Assembly (NCBI GenBank): GCA_019456305.1
Contig: VRUD01000017.1
Location: 1-58,990, forward strand
Direction: 5' to 3'
Source of the DNA: Cytophagales bacterium
GTDB taxonomy: Bacteria; Bacteroidota; Bacteroidia; Cytophagales; VRUD01
Length of the DNA stretch: 58,990 nucleotides
Shown here: one piece after another, positions 27,004 through 35,207 of the stretch
Layout: each line of letters starts with the position of its first letter
How positions within the stretch are numbered: the first letter of the stretch is position 1
Made by a program: the position numbers and the translations under genes
The notes under the pieces: model-generated
The model's database searches: none
Seen by the model: the letters and a program-made list of their open reading frames with translations, nothing else
Told to the model about the DNA's origin: nothing

Positions 27004-27041
27004 AAAAATCAGGGGCGTTAGGTATAGCGTCCCTGATTTTG
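27004..27041 (+). terminator. Rho-independent terminator of the lipoprotein gene
   Basis: A 12-bp stem (AAATCAGGGGCG paired with CGTCCCTGATTT, including a G-U pair) closes an eight- to nine-base loop and is followed by a short T-rich tract (GTTTT). It lies 30 bp after the lipoprotein stop codon. Its 3' end overlaps the promoter of the downstream toxin-antitoxin pair. Confidence 0.75.
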
Positions 27042-27068
27042 TTTTAAATCAATATTATTCTAATTTTG
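27038..27068 (+). promoter_or_regulatory. Promoter of the PIN toxin-antitoxin operon
   Basis: TTTG at 27038-27041 and TAATTTTG at 27061-27068 are spaced by 19 bases, matching the Bacteroidota consensus. The ATG of the antitoxin gene is only 17 bp further on, so the leader would be very short. Confidence 0.7.
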
Positions 27069-27084
27069 TAAAAAAATACTACTT

Positions 27085-27360
27085 ATGAACACTATAGAAG
27101 TAAACATCAAAAGCAATACAAAAGACGAGTTGTTTGTATTACGTCTTAAAAGCGTCAAAAAATTGCAGTTCTTTAAGAAATTCCTGGAATTTATGGATTT
27201 TTCCAGAAAAAGTAATTCGATTGAAAAAAATAAATACAAGGATTTGCCTATTGAGCCAAGAGATCCAAACGTTGATTTTCTTGATTTAGCTGGTATTTGG
27301 AAAGGTAGAAATATCACTTTAAAAGAATTACGTAAAAAAGCATGGGGAGGGAGGGCATAA
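27085..27360 (+). CDS. Putative antitoxin of the PIN-toxin pair
   Basis: The small 91-residue basic protein has an N-terminal beta-strand (NTIEVNIKSN), a central Lys-rich helix and an IWKGRNITLKELRKKAW tail. Its 3' end overlaps the PIN gene by 19 bp. The tail resembles the toxin-binding ends of antitoxins. There is no clear DNA-binding fold. The role is inferred from size, position and overlap with the toxin. Confidence 0.65.
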   Translation: MNTIEVNIKSNTKDELFVLRLKSVKKLQFFKKFLEFMDFSRKSNSIEKNKYKDLPIEPRDPNVDFLDLAGIWKGRNITLKELRKKAWGGRA

Positions 27361-27743
27361 ATAATCGATTGGTATTGTGTGATAGCAATATTTTTATCAA
27401 TATTTTCGACAATCACCAACCTACTATTGATATTTATAAACAAATTGGCGCAAATAATGTTCTAATTTCTGACATATCCGTAATGGAATTATACAAAGGA
27501 ATGAGAAACAAAACTGAATTGAATAGAATGATCAAAAAGTTAAAAGGTATTCAGCGGCTGCATTTTAATGATGAAGTTTCAAAATTGGCAACAAAATATA
27601 TCAAAAAATACCATTTAAGTCAAGATTTAGAGATCCCTGATGCTATTATTGCTGCATCTGCTGTTAGATATAAATTACCCCTTTTTACCTATAATACCAA
27701 AGATTTTAAATTTATTCCCGGCATAAAACTTTATAAGTCTTGA
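27342..27743 (+). CDS. PIN-domain ribonuclease toxin (VapC-like)
   Basis: The 133-residue protein has the PIN acidic quartet: LCDSNIFIN (Asp14), SVMELYKGM (Glu), IPDAIIAA (Asp) and FTYNTKDF (Asp). VapC-type toxins cleave tRNA or rRNA and are silenced by the cognate antitoxin. The gene overlaps the upstream small gene and converges on the Lrp-family gene after 16 bp. Confidence 0.85.
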   Translation: MGREGINNRLVLCDSNIFINIFDNHQPTIDIYKQIGANNVLISDISVMELYKGMRNKTELNRMIKKLKGIQRLHFNDEVSKLATKYIKKYHLSQDLEIPDAIIAASAVRYKLPLFTYNTKDFKFIPGIKLYKS

Positions 27744-27759
27744 TTAACAAAAATTTTTC

Positions 27760-28230
27760 TTAGCTAATACTGATCTGCCTGTTTGTTATCTCTTCTAAAG
27801 TTATAAAGGTTTCTGTTCGTTCGACCTCTTCAATGCTTTGTATTTTGTCAGTGATCAGCTTAGCCAGATCGCTGGTGTCTTTACATACAATTTTAGCCAT
27901 CAATGTATAAGCTCCGGCAGTATAATATAACTGGGTGATCTCAGGGATATCTTGAAATTTTTTCCGGCCTTCTTTACTCAATTGCCCTTTTTTGAGATGT
28001 AATCCCAGGAAAGCTATTATGTCATATCCGAGTTTAGATGTATCTATTTGCAGCAATGCTCCATTTACAAGACCTGTTTTTTCCAATTTTTTCATCCTGA
28101 AATGGATCGTGCCACCAGAAACTTTTAATTCTTTGGCTATATCAGTAAATGAACACCTGGCATTATTTAAAAGAAGGTTTAAAATTTTTTTGTCAAGCGC
28201 ATCAATTTTTATTACCTTAGACTTCGACAT
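27760..28230 (-). CDS. Lrp/AsnC-family transcriptional regulator
   Basis: The 156-residue product has an N-terminal winged-helix region (LDKKILNLLLNNARCSFTDIAKELKVSGGTI, DNA recognition helix around residues 30-50). A C-terminal RAM/AsnC ligand domain contains GAYTLMAKIVCKD. Length and layout are typical. Members sense amino acids or related molecules. The target genes are unknown; the divergent prfA transcript starts from the same gap. Confidence 0.88.
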   Translation of the reverse strand: MSKSKVIKIDALDKKILNLLLNNARCSFTDIAKELKVSGGTIHFRMKKLEKTGLVNGALLQIDTSKLGYDIIAFLGLHLKKGQLSKEGRKKFQDIPEITQLYYTAGAYTLMAKIVCKDTSDLAKLITDKIQSIEEVERTETFITLEEITNRQISIS

Positions 28231-28316
28231 GGTATTTTATCTTTTGTTATTAATTATTAATAAAGCACAAAATTATGAAAGTTTTTTTATTATAAAATAA
28301 CTATTGTACATTTGTT

Positions 28317-28610
28317 CTAAATTTTTTTCAAGATCTCGCTTACATGCTTGCCAGGTGTTTGCCTAAGCTGGCGTAGCCAGAACCAAACAAGTTATTAATC
28401 AACAATCAACAGTCAACAGTCGGCAGTCGGCAGTCGGCAGTCGGCAATCGGCAATCGGCAATCGGCAGTCGGCAACATTGGCGACTGTGGACTGCAGACT
28501 GTGGACTTGTTTCAGAATGTATAAAAATATTCTGCCAAAATATGTCAGAAGTAAAAATATTAGACACTAAGACAGGCGGGCAGGTAAGCAAGATCTTGAA
28601 AAAAATTTAG
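28317..28610. repeat. Element with 31-bp terminal inverted repeats upstream of prfA
   Basis: Bases 28317-28347 and 28580-28610 are inverted repeats matching at 29 of 31 positions. They enclose 232 bp holding a CGGCAGTC-type array (28404-28505) and no gene. The right end stops 5 bp before the prfA ATG. A TACATTTG box (28307-28314) just outside the left end could be a promoter -7 element. If so, the whole element would lie in the prfA leader. Confidence 0.7.
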
Positions 28611-28615
28611 TTAAA

Positions 28616-29680
28616 ATGCTAAAAAAATTAGAATCAATTAAACAGCGATTTGAGGAAGTAGGGAAGCTGCTCGTACAACCTGAGACCATAGCTGATATGA
28701 AGCAGTATTCTATGCTTAATAAGGAATACAAGGCTCTGGAGAAAACCGTCAGCATATATAAGGAGTATAAAGATCTGCTGAGTAATATAGATCATACAAA
28801 ACATATTCTTGAAACAGAAAAAGATGCGGATTTTCGTCAAATGGCTAAGGAAGAATTAGAGGCGCTATATCCTAAAAGGCAGGAAATAGAAGAAAAGATC
28901 AAGCTAATGCTCATCCCAAAGGACCCCAATGACAGTAAAAACATTATTTTGGAGATAAGGGCAGGAACAGGAGGAGATGAAGCTTCCATCTTTGCCGGGG
29001 ACTTATACAGGATGTATCAAAAGTTTTGTGAAAAAACGGGCTGGAAACTGGAGCTGTTAGACTATAGCGAAGGAACATCAGGAGGTTATAAAGAGATTGT
29101 AAGCACAATCTCAGGAGAGGATGTTTACGGCATGATGAAATTCGAATCAGGGGTACACCGGGTACAACGGGTACCGGTAACCGAGTCACAAGGACGCATC
29201 CACACTTCCGCAGCCAGTGTGGCAGTGCTGCCCGAAATGGATGAAGTAGATGTGCAACTTGATATGAATGATATAAGGAAAGATACTTATTGCTCATCCG
29301 GGCCAGGCGGTCAATCAGTAAATACCACTTATTCAGCGGTAAGGCTTACGCATATCCCAACGGGCGTTGTGGTTCAGTGCCAGGATGAAAAATCTCAGAT
29401 CAAAAACGCTGAGAAAGCAATGAAGGTGCTAAGATCAAGAATTTATGACCTGGAAGTTGAAAAGCATAATGCAGAAGTTGGCGCTCAACGCAGGTCTATG
29501 GTTGGCAGCGGGGATCGTTCTGACAAAATAAGGACATACAATTATCCACAGGGACGCGTGACCGACCATAGGATCGGCTATACAGTTCATAACCTCGCTG
29601 CCATCATGGATGGGGAGATCAGTGATTTTAGTGAGAAGCTGAGGATTGCGGATAACGCTGAAAGATTAGTTGAAAGTTGA
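28616..29680 (+). CDS. prfA: Peptide chain release factor 1
   Basis: This factor recognises UAA and UAG and triggers peptide release on the ribosome. The 354-residue product has the stop-recognition PVT (PxT) tripeptide near residue 187 and the universal GGQ motif near 231-233 (SGPGGQSVN). Both are normal for RF1. The start ATG lies directly after the right inverted repeat of an upstream element. A few GTCGGGAG repeats follow the stop. Confidence 0.97.
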   Translation: MLKKLESIKQRFEEVGKLLVQPETIADMKQYSMLNKEYKALEKTVSIYKEYKDLLSNIDHTKHILETEKDADFRQMAKEELEALYPKRQEIEEKIKLMLIPKDPNDSKNIILEIRAGTGGDEASIFAGDLYRMYQKFCEKTGWKLELLDYSEGTSGGYKEIVSTISGEDVYGMMKFESGVHRVQRVPVTESQGRIHTSAASVAVLPEMDEVDVQLDMNDIRKDTYCSSGPGGQSVNTTYSAVRLTHIPTGVVVQCQDEKSQIKNAEKAMKVLRSRIYDLEVEKHNAEVGAQRRSMVGSGDRSDKIRTYNYPQGRVTDHRIGYTVHNLAAIMDGEISDFSEKLRIADNAERLVES

Positions 29681-29811
29681 CAAAAGTCGGGAGTCGGGAG
29701 ACCGAAGTCGGATGCAAAAACTTCTGGTTTTAAACAAAAATATTAAATACAAATTTCCTTTTTAGAATAAACGATTTGCAATTTTTTAATTTACACTTCG
29801 TTTTGTCGGTA

Positions 29812-31170
29812 ATGAAAACATGGTTGCTAATATTATTCTCTCTTCTAACGCTACTATTCTCTTGCAAACCTGACGATGAAATAATTATCACTGATCCTGG
29901 TATTAGGCTCCGCTTTTCTACGGAGACCATTTTGTTTGATACGGTTTTTACTTCTGTAGGCAGTGTTACCAAAAGGCTGAAAGTGTATAATGACCATAAA
30001 AATGCGGTAAACATTAAAAGTATCTCACTTGATCCAAATTCCCCTTATTCTATAATTATTGATGGGCAGGAGACCAATATTGCGCTTGATCACTTCCTTC
30101 GTGGGGGCGACAGCCTTTATATTTTGGTAAAAGTAACCATTACTCCCGGAGGGATTGATACGGTGTTCATAGAAAAAGATTCCATCGTTTTTAATACAAA
30201 TGGAAATTTTCAGGATGTGAAGCTGGTAGCATGGGGGGAGGATGCGTATTTTTTTAACGATTCCATTTTAGATTGCAATATAGTTTGGAACAATGTTAAA
30301 CCTTATGTGATCTACAATTCAATACTGGTTGATAGTGCGTGTAGTTTAACTATTCAGGCAGGGGCAAGGATTTATTCAAATGTCACTACTTTCATCATTG
30401 TAAAAGGAACATTAAAAGTAGAAGGTACAGTAGATGATCCTGTAATATTTTGTGGGGTGAGGTTAGAAGATAAATTTGATAATGTACCGGGGCAGTGGGG
30501 GGGGATATTTTTTTTAGGAGCTAGTAAAAATAACACCATTGACTGGGCTATTATTAAAAATGCATTCCGGGGAGTATGGTTAGGAGCGCCGGACGATAAC
30601 GATATAATTCCTGAATTGACAATATCAAATACGATCATCAAAAATATGACCGATGTTGGAATTTTGGGTTATACGGTTGATATCGAGGGTTATAATTGTT
30701 TGGTTACCAATTGTCAAAACAATACCGTAGCGGGTTTACTTGGTGGTTATTATGATTTCAAACATTGTACTTTTGCTAATACTTCTATGTTTTCCCGAAC
30801 TGATCCTGGAGTTGTTTTTAGTGATAATTTAGTGGGATTTAATAATGAACCTTTAACTGTGATATTAATTAATAATATTATTTGGGGAAATTTAGAGGAT
30901 GAATTTTTACTGAGTATTATTGATACGCCTCAAACTTCAGTAGGATTTAATTCTAATTTAATTAAAACCACTGATAAGTTATTAGATAATTTTGGGAATA
31001 TAATAAATAATGACCCATTATTTATTAACCAGATAGACTATAATTTTCAATTAGATGCACTATCTCCTGCTATTGATTCAGGTTTATATATCGGTATTAC
31101 AAATGATCTTGCAGGAAATTCCCGCGATACGAAGCCGGATATTGGAGCTTATGAATATGTGCCCGAATAA
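29812..31170 (+). CDS. Lipoprotein with a right-handed beta-helix domain
   Basis: From the ATG at 29812 the product begins MKTWLLILFSLLTLLFSCKPDDE, a lipoprotein signal with Cys near residue 18. An open frame runs further upstream to 29776, but that would hide the signal. The rest (452 residues in total) has an N-terminal beta-sandwich-like region and repeating strands of parallel beta-helix type (around 190-400). A choice-of-anchor-like end, LDALSPAIDSG and DIGAYEY, is typical of Bacteroidota surface proteins. Its ligand is unknown. Confidence 0.75.
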   Translation: MKTWLLILFSLLTLLFSCKPDDEIIITDPGIRLRFSTETILFDTVFTSVGSVTKRLKVYNDHKNAVNIKSISLDPNSPYSIIIDGQETNIALDHFLRGGDSLYILVKVTITPGGIDTVFIEKDSIVFNTNGNFQDVKLVAWGEDAYFFNDSILDCNIVWNNVKPYVIYNSILVDSACSLTIQAGARIYSNVTTFIIVKGTLKVEGTVDDPVIFCGVRLEDKFDNVPGQWGGIFFLGASKNNTIDWAIIKNAFRGVWLGAPDDNDIIPELTISNTIIKNMTDVGILGYTVDIEGYNCLVTNCQNNTVAGLLGGYYDFKHCTFANTSMFSRTDPGVVFSDNLVGFNNEPLTVILINNIIWGNLEDEFLLSIIDTPQTSVGFNSNLIKTTDKLLDNFGNIINNDPLFINQIDYNFQLDALSPAIDSGLYIGITNDLAGNSRDTKPDIGAYEYVPE

Positions 31171-31196
31171 ACTTATTCAAAAATAAATCTAAATCG

Positions 31197-32234
31197 ATGA
31201 CGAACAAATTTTCAGACGCCCTCAATTTCTTCTCTAAGCTAACCTTGCTGCGGATCTGGAATGCTATTCAGATACTGACAAGCTATTACATTTCAAAGTG
31301 GACAAAAAAACTCTACCACAGGGGTTTTCCCATAAGCATTGCCATTGAACCCACTACTTCCTGTAATCTTCGCTGTCCGGAATGTCCGAGCGGGTTGCGG
31401 TCTTTTACTCGCCCAACAGGAATGTTAACGGCTGAGCTGTTTACCAAAATTATTGATGATCTGTATAAACATATAGTTTACCTGACATTTTATTTCCAGG
31501 GAGAGCCTTATTTGCACCCTGAATTTACCAGGTTAATAAAATATGCCTCCCAAAAAGGTATCTATACGGCTACCTCGACTAACGCACACTTCCTGCGTGA
31601 TGAGAATGCCCGAAAAACGGTTGAATCGGGCCTTGACCGTCTTATCATCTCCATTGACGGCACAACAGAGGAAACTTATCAAGCGTATAGAATAGGGGGG
31701 AGTCTGAGGGGGGTGATTGAAGGAACTAAGAATATTGTCAAATGGAAAAAGCAGCTAAAGTCAAAAACACCCTACCTGGTATTCCAGTTTTTAGTAGTAA
31801 AACCAAACCAGCATCAAACAGAGGAGGTCTATAGCTTAGCAAAAGAGCTGGGTGTGAATGAAGTTAAATTAAAAACCGCTCAAATATATGATTACGAAAA
31901 TGGATCACCGCTAATGCCTACCATAGACAAATATTCACGTTATAAGCAAAATGATGATGGAACATACAGCATCAAAAATAAATTGTTGAACAGTTGCTGG
32001 AAAATGTGGCACTCCTGTGTGATCACCTGGGATGGACAGGTAGTACCTTGCTGTTTTGACAAAGATGCACAGCATCGTTTAGGTGATGTGAAAACTGATA
32101 ATTTTAGCACGCTTTGGAAAGGAGAAAAATACGATCAGTTCAGAAAGGCATTGCTCATATCACGCAGCGAAATTGATATTTGCAGGAACTGCTCGGAAGG
32201 GACGAAAGTGTGGGGAGGGCCGAGCGTATTGTAG
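31197..32234 (+). CDS. Radical SAM/SPASM-domain protein
   Basis: The 345-residue protein has the radical SAM cluster motif CNLRCPEC (CX3CX2C) near residue 55, after PTTS. A C-terminal SPASM region holds Cys pairs (CWKMWHSC, VVPCCFD and CRNCSEG) that would bind extra Fe-S clusters. SPASM enzymes modify peptides or small substrates by radical chemistry. No substrate or precursor gene is visible nearby, so the reaction is unknown. Confidence 0.88.
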   Translation: MTNKFSDALNFFSKLTLLRIWNAIQILTSYYISKWTKKLYHRGFPISIAIEPTTSCNLRCPECPSGLRSFTRPTGMLTAELFTKIIDDLYKHIVYLTFYFQGEPYLHPEFTRLIKYASQKGIYTATSTNAHFLRDENARKTVESGLDRLIISIDGTTEETYQAYRIGGSLRGVIEGTKNIVKWKKQLKSKTPYLVFQFLVVKPNQHQTEEVYSLAKELGVNEVKLKTAQIYDYENGSPLMPTIDKYSRYKQNDDGTYSIKNKLLNSCWKMWHSCVITWDGQVVPCCFDKDAQHRLGDVKTDNFSTLWKGEKYDQFRKALLISRSEIDICRNCSEGTKVWGGPSVL

Positions 32235-32523
32235 AACAGACTTGAATGATCTAAACCACTAATTACACGAATTTCACTAATAAAAGGCTTTAGTTTAATA
32301 TAGCGTGTTAAGCTGTATCTTAGCGCTGTAAATGTACACGAAATTGATAAAATCGGCAGTCTCCAGTCGGCAATCAGCAGTCTGCAAAAAGGCAAAAAAC
32401 AATTGAGTCCCATCAGAGTCCCCTTTTTAAGATAGTAATATGTTTGAATTTAGGATTTCCGGTCCCGAGTACTCGGGATGATTGTACTAAGTAGGGGCAA
32501 AATTCTTTCCACCGGGTTACCAT

Positions 32524-32674
32524 TGGGAGTCCCACTTATGGGAGTCCCACTTCCCGTGGGGCTCCCAATCAAGGGATTGGCAATCCTTTATTCGGAGCCC
32601 CACTTGGAGTGGGACTCCGAGAGTCGGGCTCCCAATAGGGGACTATGGCAATCTTCATTCGGAGCCCCACTTGG
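32524..32674 (+). repeat. 151-bp long repeat, copy 1 (inverted at 51.8 kb)
   Basis: The segment is identical, base for base as I read it, to the reverse complement of 51805-51955. It is built from short palindromic units such as GGGAGTCCCACTT and GGAGCCCCACTTGG. Open frames across it in either direction come from the repeat and are not genes. Confidence 0.9.
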
Positions 32675-32708
32675 GCAGAGACGCCCAAATTGGGCGTCTC
32701 TGCCCAAG
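32670..32708. repeat. 39-bp near-perfect palindrome
   Basis: Two 19-bp arms, CTTGGGCAGAGACGCCCAA and its exact complement, surround a single A at 32689. It overlaps the right end of the 151-bp repeat. It has no T-run, so a terminator role is doubtful. It resembles the other palindromic units in this gap. Confidence 0.8.
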
Positions 32709-32855
32709 TATCACCTCTTAAAAGATTTTTTTAGGGGGAGAAGAAGATTTTTTATTTTTTTTCTTTTGTCTTTTGCGGAGGGGCAGCCACACTTATTTGA
32801 TCCCGAATATTCGGGACTGGCAAATGTGTTTAGCTGCGAAGAGTGGGCTTTCTTC

Positions 32856-34025
32856 TTAATTGTTCAATATTATTATCTGTTTATTAATTACTCCTTTATT
32901 ACTTATTAGTTGGAGATTATAGACGCCAACCGGATACTTGTTTAAATCAAGTTGCTTTTCATAGATGCCTTTAAATTGTTTTAGCTTCTCTCTAAATAAT
33001 ACCTGTCCTAAGTTGTTGACAATTTTTAGCTCTAAATTTTCTGCTTGCCCGCCTGCCGAACGGGCAGGTGTTATGTTCATTACAATATTGAACTCGCCGG
33101 TATTGGGATTGGGATATATTTTTAAAATACTGCATCCTGAACAAATTGCGGCAGATGTTGGAATTGTTGCCGGGGTACCATTTAACAATCTTGCAATCCG
33201 GTTTCTCCCTGTCCCATTATAGGAAGTGAACCAGCCACCGATAATAATTTTCCCATCGCTTTGTATAGAGGTTGTCAAGACATCATCGTTTGCTCCTGTG
33301 CCAACATTAAAAGTACTGTCAAGGGTACCATCGGTATTGAGGCGGGCAATACGGTTTCTCGATATTCCATTATAGAAAAAGAAGTCACCACCGATAATAA
33401 TTTTCCCATCGTTTTGTATAGAGGTTGTAGAGACACTAAAGCTTGCTCCCGTACCAACGGTAAAAGTACTGTCAAGGGTACCATCCGCATTGAGGCGGGC
33501 AATACGGTTTATGGCTGTTCCATTATAGGAAGTGAACAAGCCACCGATAATAATTTTCCCATCGCTTTGTATAGAGGTTGTCAAGACATAACCGTTTGCT
33601 CCCGTACCAACGGTAAAAGTTCCGTCAAGGGTACCATCCGCATTGAGGCGGGCAATACGGTTTATTGCTGTTCCATTATAGGAAGTGAACTGTCCACCGA
33701 TAATAATTTTCCCATCGTTTTGTATAGAGGTTGTCTGGACAGTCCAGTTTGCTCCAGTACCAACGGTAAAAGTACTGTCAGGGGTACCATCCGCATTGAG
33801 GCGGGCAATATAATTTCTTGCTGTTCCATTATAGGAAGTGAAATCGCCACCGATAATAATTTTCCCATCGCTTTGTATAGAGGTTGTCCGGACAGTACTG
33901 TTTGCTCCATCCCCAAAACCAAAGCCGATGTCTGTGGGGTTAAAGGAGGGGTCAATGGAGCCGGGTTGGGCTTTTGCACAAAAAATTATGTGCAAAAACA
34001 AGGATAAGAATAGAAGTTTTTTCAT
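32856..34025 (-). CDS. Delta-60 repeat protein with type IX secretion signal
   Basis: The 389-residue secreted protein has a signal peptide (LLFLSLFLHIIFCAKA). Five to six 51-residue delta-60 repeats follow (each with DGKIIIGG, SYNGT and IARLNADGTLD-like segments), likely a beta-propeller. The C-terminal T9SS sorting domain starts near YPNPNTGEFNIV and ends in IILNN. At DNA level the units recur every 153 bp (33235 to 33847). The substrate or partner is unknown. A palindromic insert at 33045-33070 adds PARSAGGQ within the sorting domain. Confidence 0.88.
   Translation of the reverse strand: MKKLLFLSLFLHIIFCAKAQPGSIDPSFNPTDIGFGFGDGANSTVRTTSIQSDGKIIIGGDFTSYNGTARNYIARLNADGTPDSTFTVGTGANWTVQTTSIQNDGKIIIGGQFTSYNGTAINRIARLNADGTLDGTFTVGTGANGYVLTTSIQSDGKIIIGGLFTSYNGTAINRIARLNADGTLDSTFTVGTGASFSVSTTSIQNDGKIIIGGDFFFYNGISRNRIARLNTDGTLDSTFNVGTGANDDVLTTSIQSDGKIIIGGWFTSYNGTGRNRIARLLNGTPATIPTSAAICSGCSILKIYPNPNTGEFNIVMNITPARSAGGQAENLELKIVNNLGQVLFREKLKQFKGIYEKQLDLNKYPVGVYNLQLISNKGVINKQIIILNN
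33045..33070. repeat. In-frame palindrome in the type IX sorting domain
   Basis: An inverted repeat with CCTGCC/GGCAGG arms around GAACG lies in the coding sequence and encodes PARSAGGQ. The sorting-domain consensus does not normally include this stretch. The same CCTGCC...GGCAGG family occurs at 1173-1195, 21600-21632, 35325-35355 and 38900. Confidence 0.55.
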
Positions 34026-34050
34026 AGCTTTAAAATTGGTTTGGATTAAA

Positions 34051-34140
34051 GGGCATCTCTAAAAACTACATATTTTTTAAAACACACCCCTTGCCCCTCT
34101 TGATAGAGGGGAATGTATGGTGTAGTTTTTAGAGATGCCC
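34051..34140. mobile_element. 90-bp MITE-like element, copy 1
   Basis: The ends, GGGCATCTCTAAAAACTACA (34051-34070) and its exact reverse complement (34121-34140), are 20-bp terminal inverted repeats. The middle carries a CCCCTCT-TGATA-AGAGGGG hairpin. A related copy of the same 90-bp length lies at 47633-47722. No protein is encoded, so it would depend on a transposase elsewhere. Confidence 0.8.
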
Positions 34141-34266
34141 ATAGAATACAATTTTTGGTGTTCAGGGCAAAAAAGATGCTAATGTAGCAACAATTTAATT
34201 ACGCAATATTGTAATCATAAAATATATTATTACAAATTAATGTTGCAAAACTAAATTGTTGCTACA

Positions 34267-34926
34267 CTACTTTCTCCACCAATCATCTTCATCATCATCA
34301 TCTCCATCGCCAAATCCGTAGTCGTAGGGATTGCCGTTTTCATCATCGTAATCCGGGTCAAGGTGGTAAGGGTAATACTTCATCCAGTCGTCTCCGTATT
34401 TTCTCTTAATATGACTTGTTTCACATTCTAATTCCATTTTCCGTTCTTCTTCAGGGCTTAGTTCTTCATCGCTCATTCCGGCAAAGAGTTCGGCAAATAA
34501 GAGGCAATGACAGTATTCTCCCAGAGCGCATTTTCCGTGTTCGGTACCCGGGAGGCAAAGGTCAAAGAAGCCCATGCTCCAGCGTTTAACTTTGGCTTCC
34601 TGATTGAAGTTGTCGCGGAGAGCGGCATACTGAATGCGCTCCGGAACTTCAATTTGAAGCACAAAATGCCAGTTGTAAGCGTCAAGCATTTTTATTAAAG
34701 TGTTAAGAAGACGGTGCACCTGTTCATCGGTAAGCATTTCGGGAGGCGGCAGTTGAACCTTGCTGATGCCTGTCCATTCTTCAAGAGAGCGTACAGGAGC
34801 GGTTTTATCTTCTTCATCACACGGTATCCAATCGAACAATGACTCTTCGCTCTCAATAAAAGGCAAACTTACATTTTCAGTGGCGTAAGCGATGTCCGCT
34901 AAAAGTTGTTCAATGTATTTTTCCAT
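34267..34926 (-). CDS. Conserved acidic protein of unknown function
   Basis: I do not recognise this 219-residue protein. It has no signal peptide. It is strongly acidic, and the last 20 residues are nearly all Asp, Glu and Gly (DGDDDDEDDW). A Cys/His-rich middle (GKCALGEYCHCLLF) could bind metal. It is flanked by repeats on both sides and looks like an ordinary cytosolic gene. Confidence 0.7.
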   Translation of the reverse strand: MEKYIEQLLADIAYATENVSLPFIESEESLFDWIPCDEEDKTAPVRSLEEWTGISKVQLPPPEMLTDEQVHRLLNTLIKMLDAYNWHFVLQIEVPERIQYAALRDNFNQEAKVKRWSMGFFDLCLPGTEHGKCALGEYCHCLLFAELFAGMSDEELSPEEERKMELECETSHIKRKYGDDWMKYYPYHLDPDYDDENGNPYDYGFGDGDDDDEDDWWRK

Positions 34927-34969
34927 GTTGAATGGGATTTTTATTAACTGCTTGTGCTAAAACACCCAC

Positions 34970-35130
34970 ATAAAGTTAATAACAGTTAATAACAGTTAAC
35001 AACAGTTAACAACGGTTGCTTAAAACACTGCTTTTTTGCAATATGCTCCTTTTTTTCAAGATTAAGCATATGAAAAAGTAACCGATATTAACCATTATTA
35101 ACCGCTATTAACTGTTTTTAACCATTTACA
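34970..35130. repeat. TTAAC-type degenerate repeat array
   Basis: About ten spaced AGTTAATAAC/AGTTAACAAC units on one side, and ACCGATATTAACC-like units on the other, fill this stretch. The same family occurs at 43340-43530. The units resemble half-sites and form inverted pairs. No gene lies in the 280-bp gap 34927-35207. Confidence 0.6.
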
Positions 35131-35207
35131 TAGAGGACAGCCAATGCAAATACCACCATTAGGCATTTCTTAAATATTTTCATAGCGCAAATCTAATAAA
35201 TATTTCT

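Larger units (their letters stand above)
32235..32855. repeat. 620-bp gap made of several repeat families
   Basis: No gene is supported in this gap. It holds a CCACTAATTACACGAATTTC remnant (32255-32275) and a 69-bp unit at 32287-32355 matching 21718-21788. It also holds a short CGGCAGTC stretch (32351-32400) and TCCCGAGTACTCGGGA at 32463-32478. The 151-bp repeat at 32524-32674 and the 39-bp palindrome at 32670-32708 are listed separately. TCCCGAATATTCGGGA follows at 32801-32816, then a 40-bp stretch like 16098-16134. Confidence 0.75.

Noticed and set aside
28406-28591. 61-residue minus-strand ORF before prfA
   Set aside because: It is repeat-derived (CRLPTADCRLP) and lies in the inverted-repeat element.
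32478-32909. 143-residue plus-strand ORF
   Set aside because: It runs through the 151-bp repeat and other palindromes; the same peptide appears from the inverted copy at 51792-52007.
33261-34007. 248-residue plus-strand ORF
   Set aside because: It is antisense to the delta-60 repeats; its repetitive peptide mirrors the 153-bp DNA unit.
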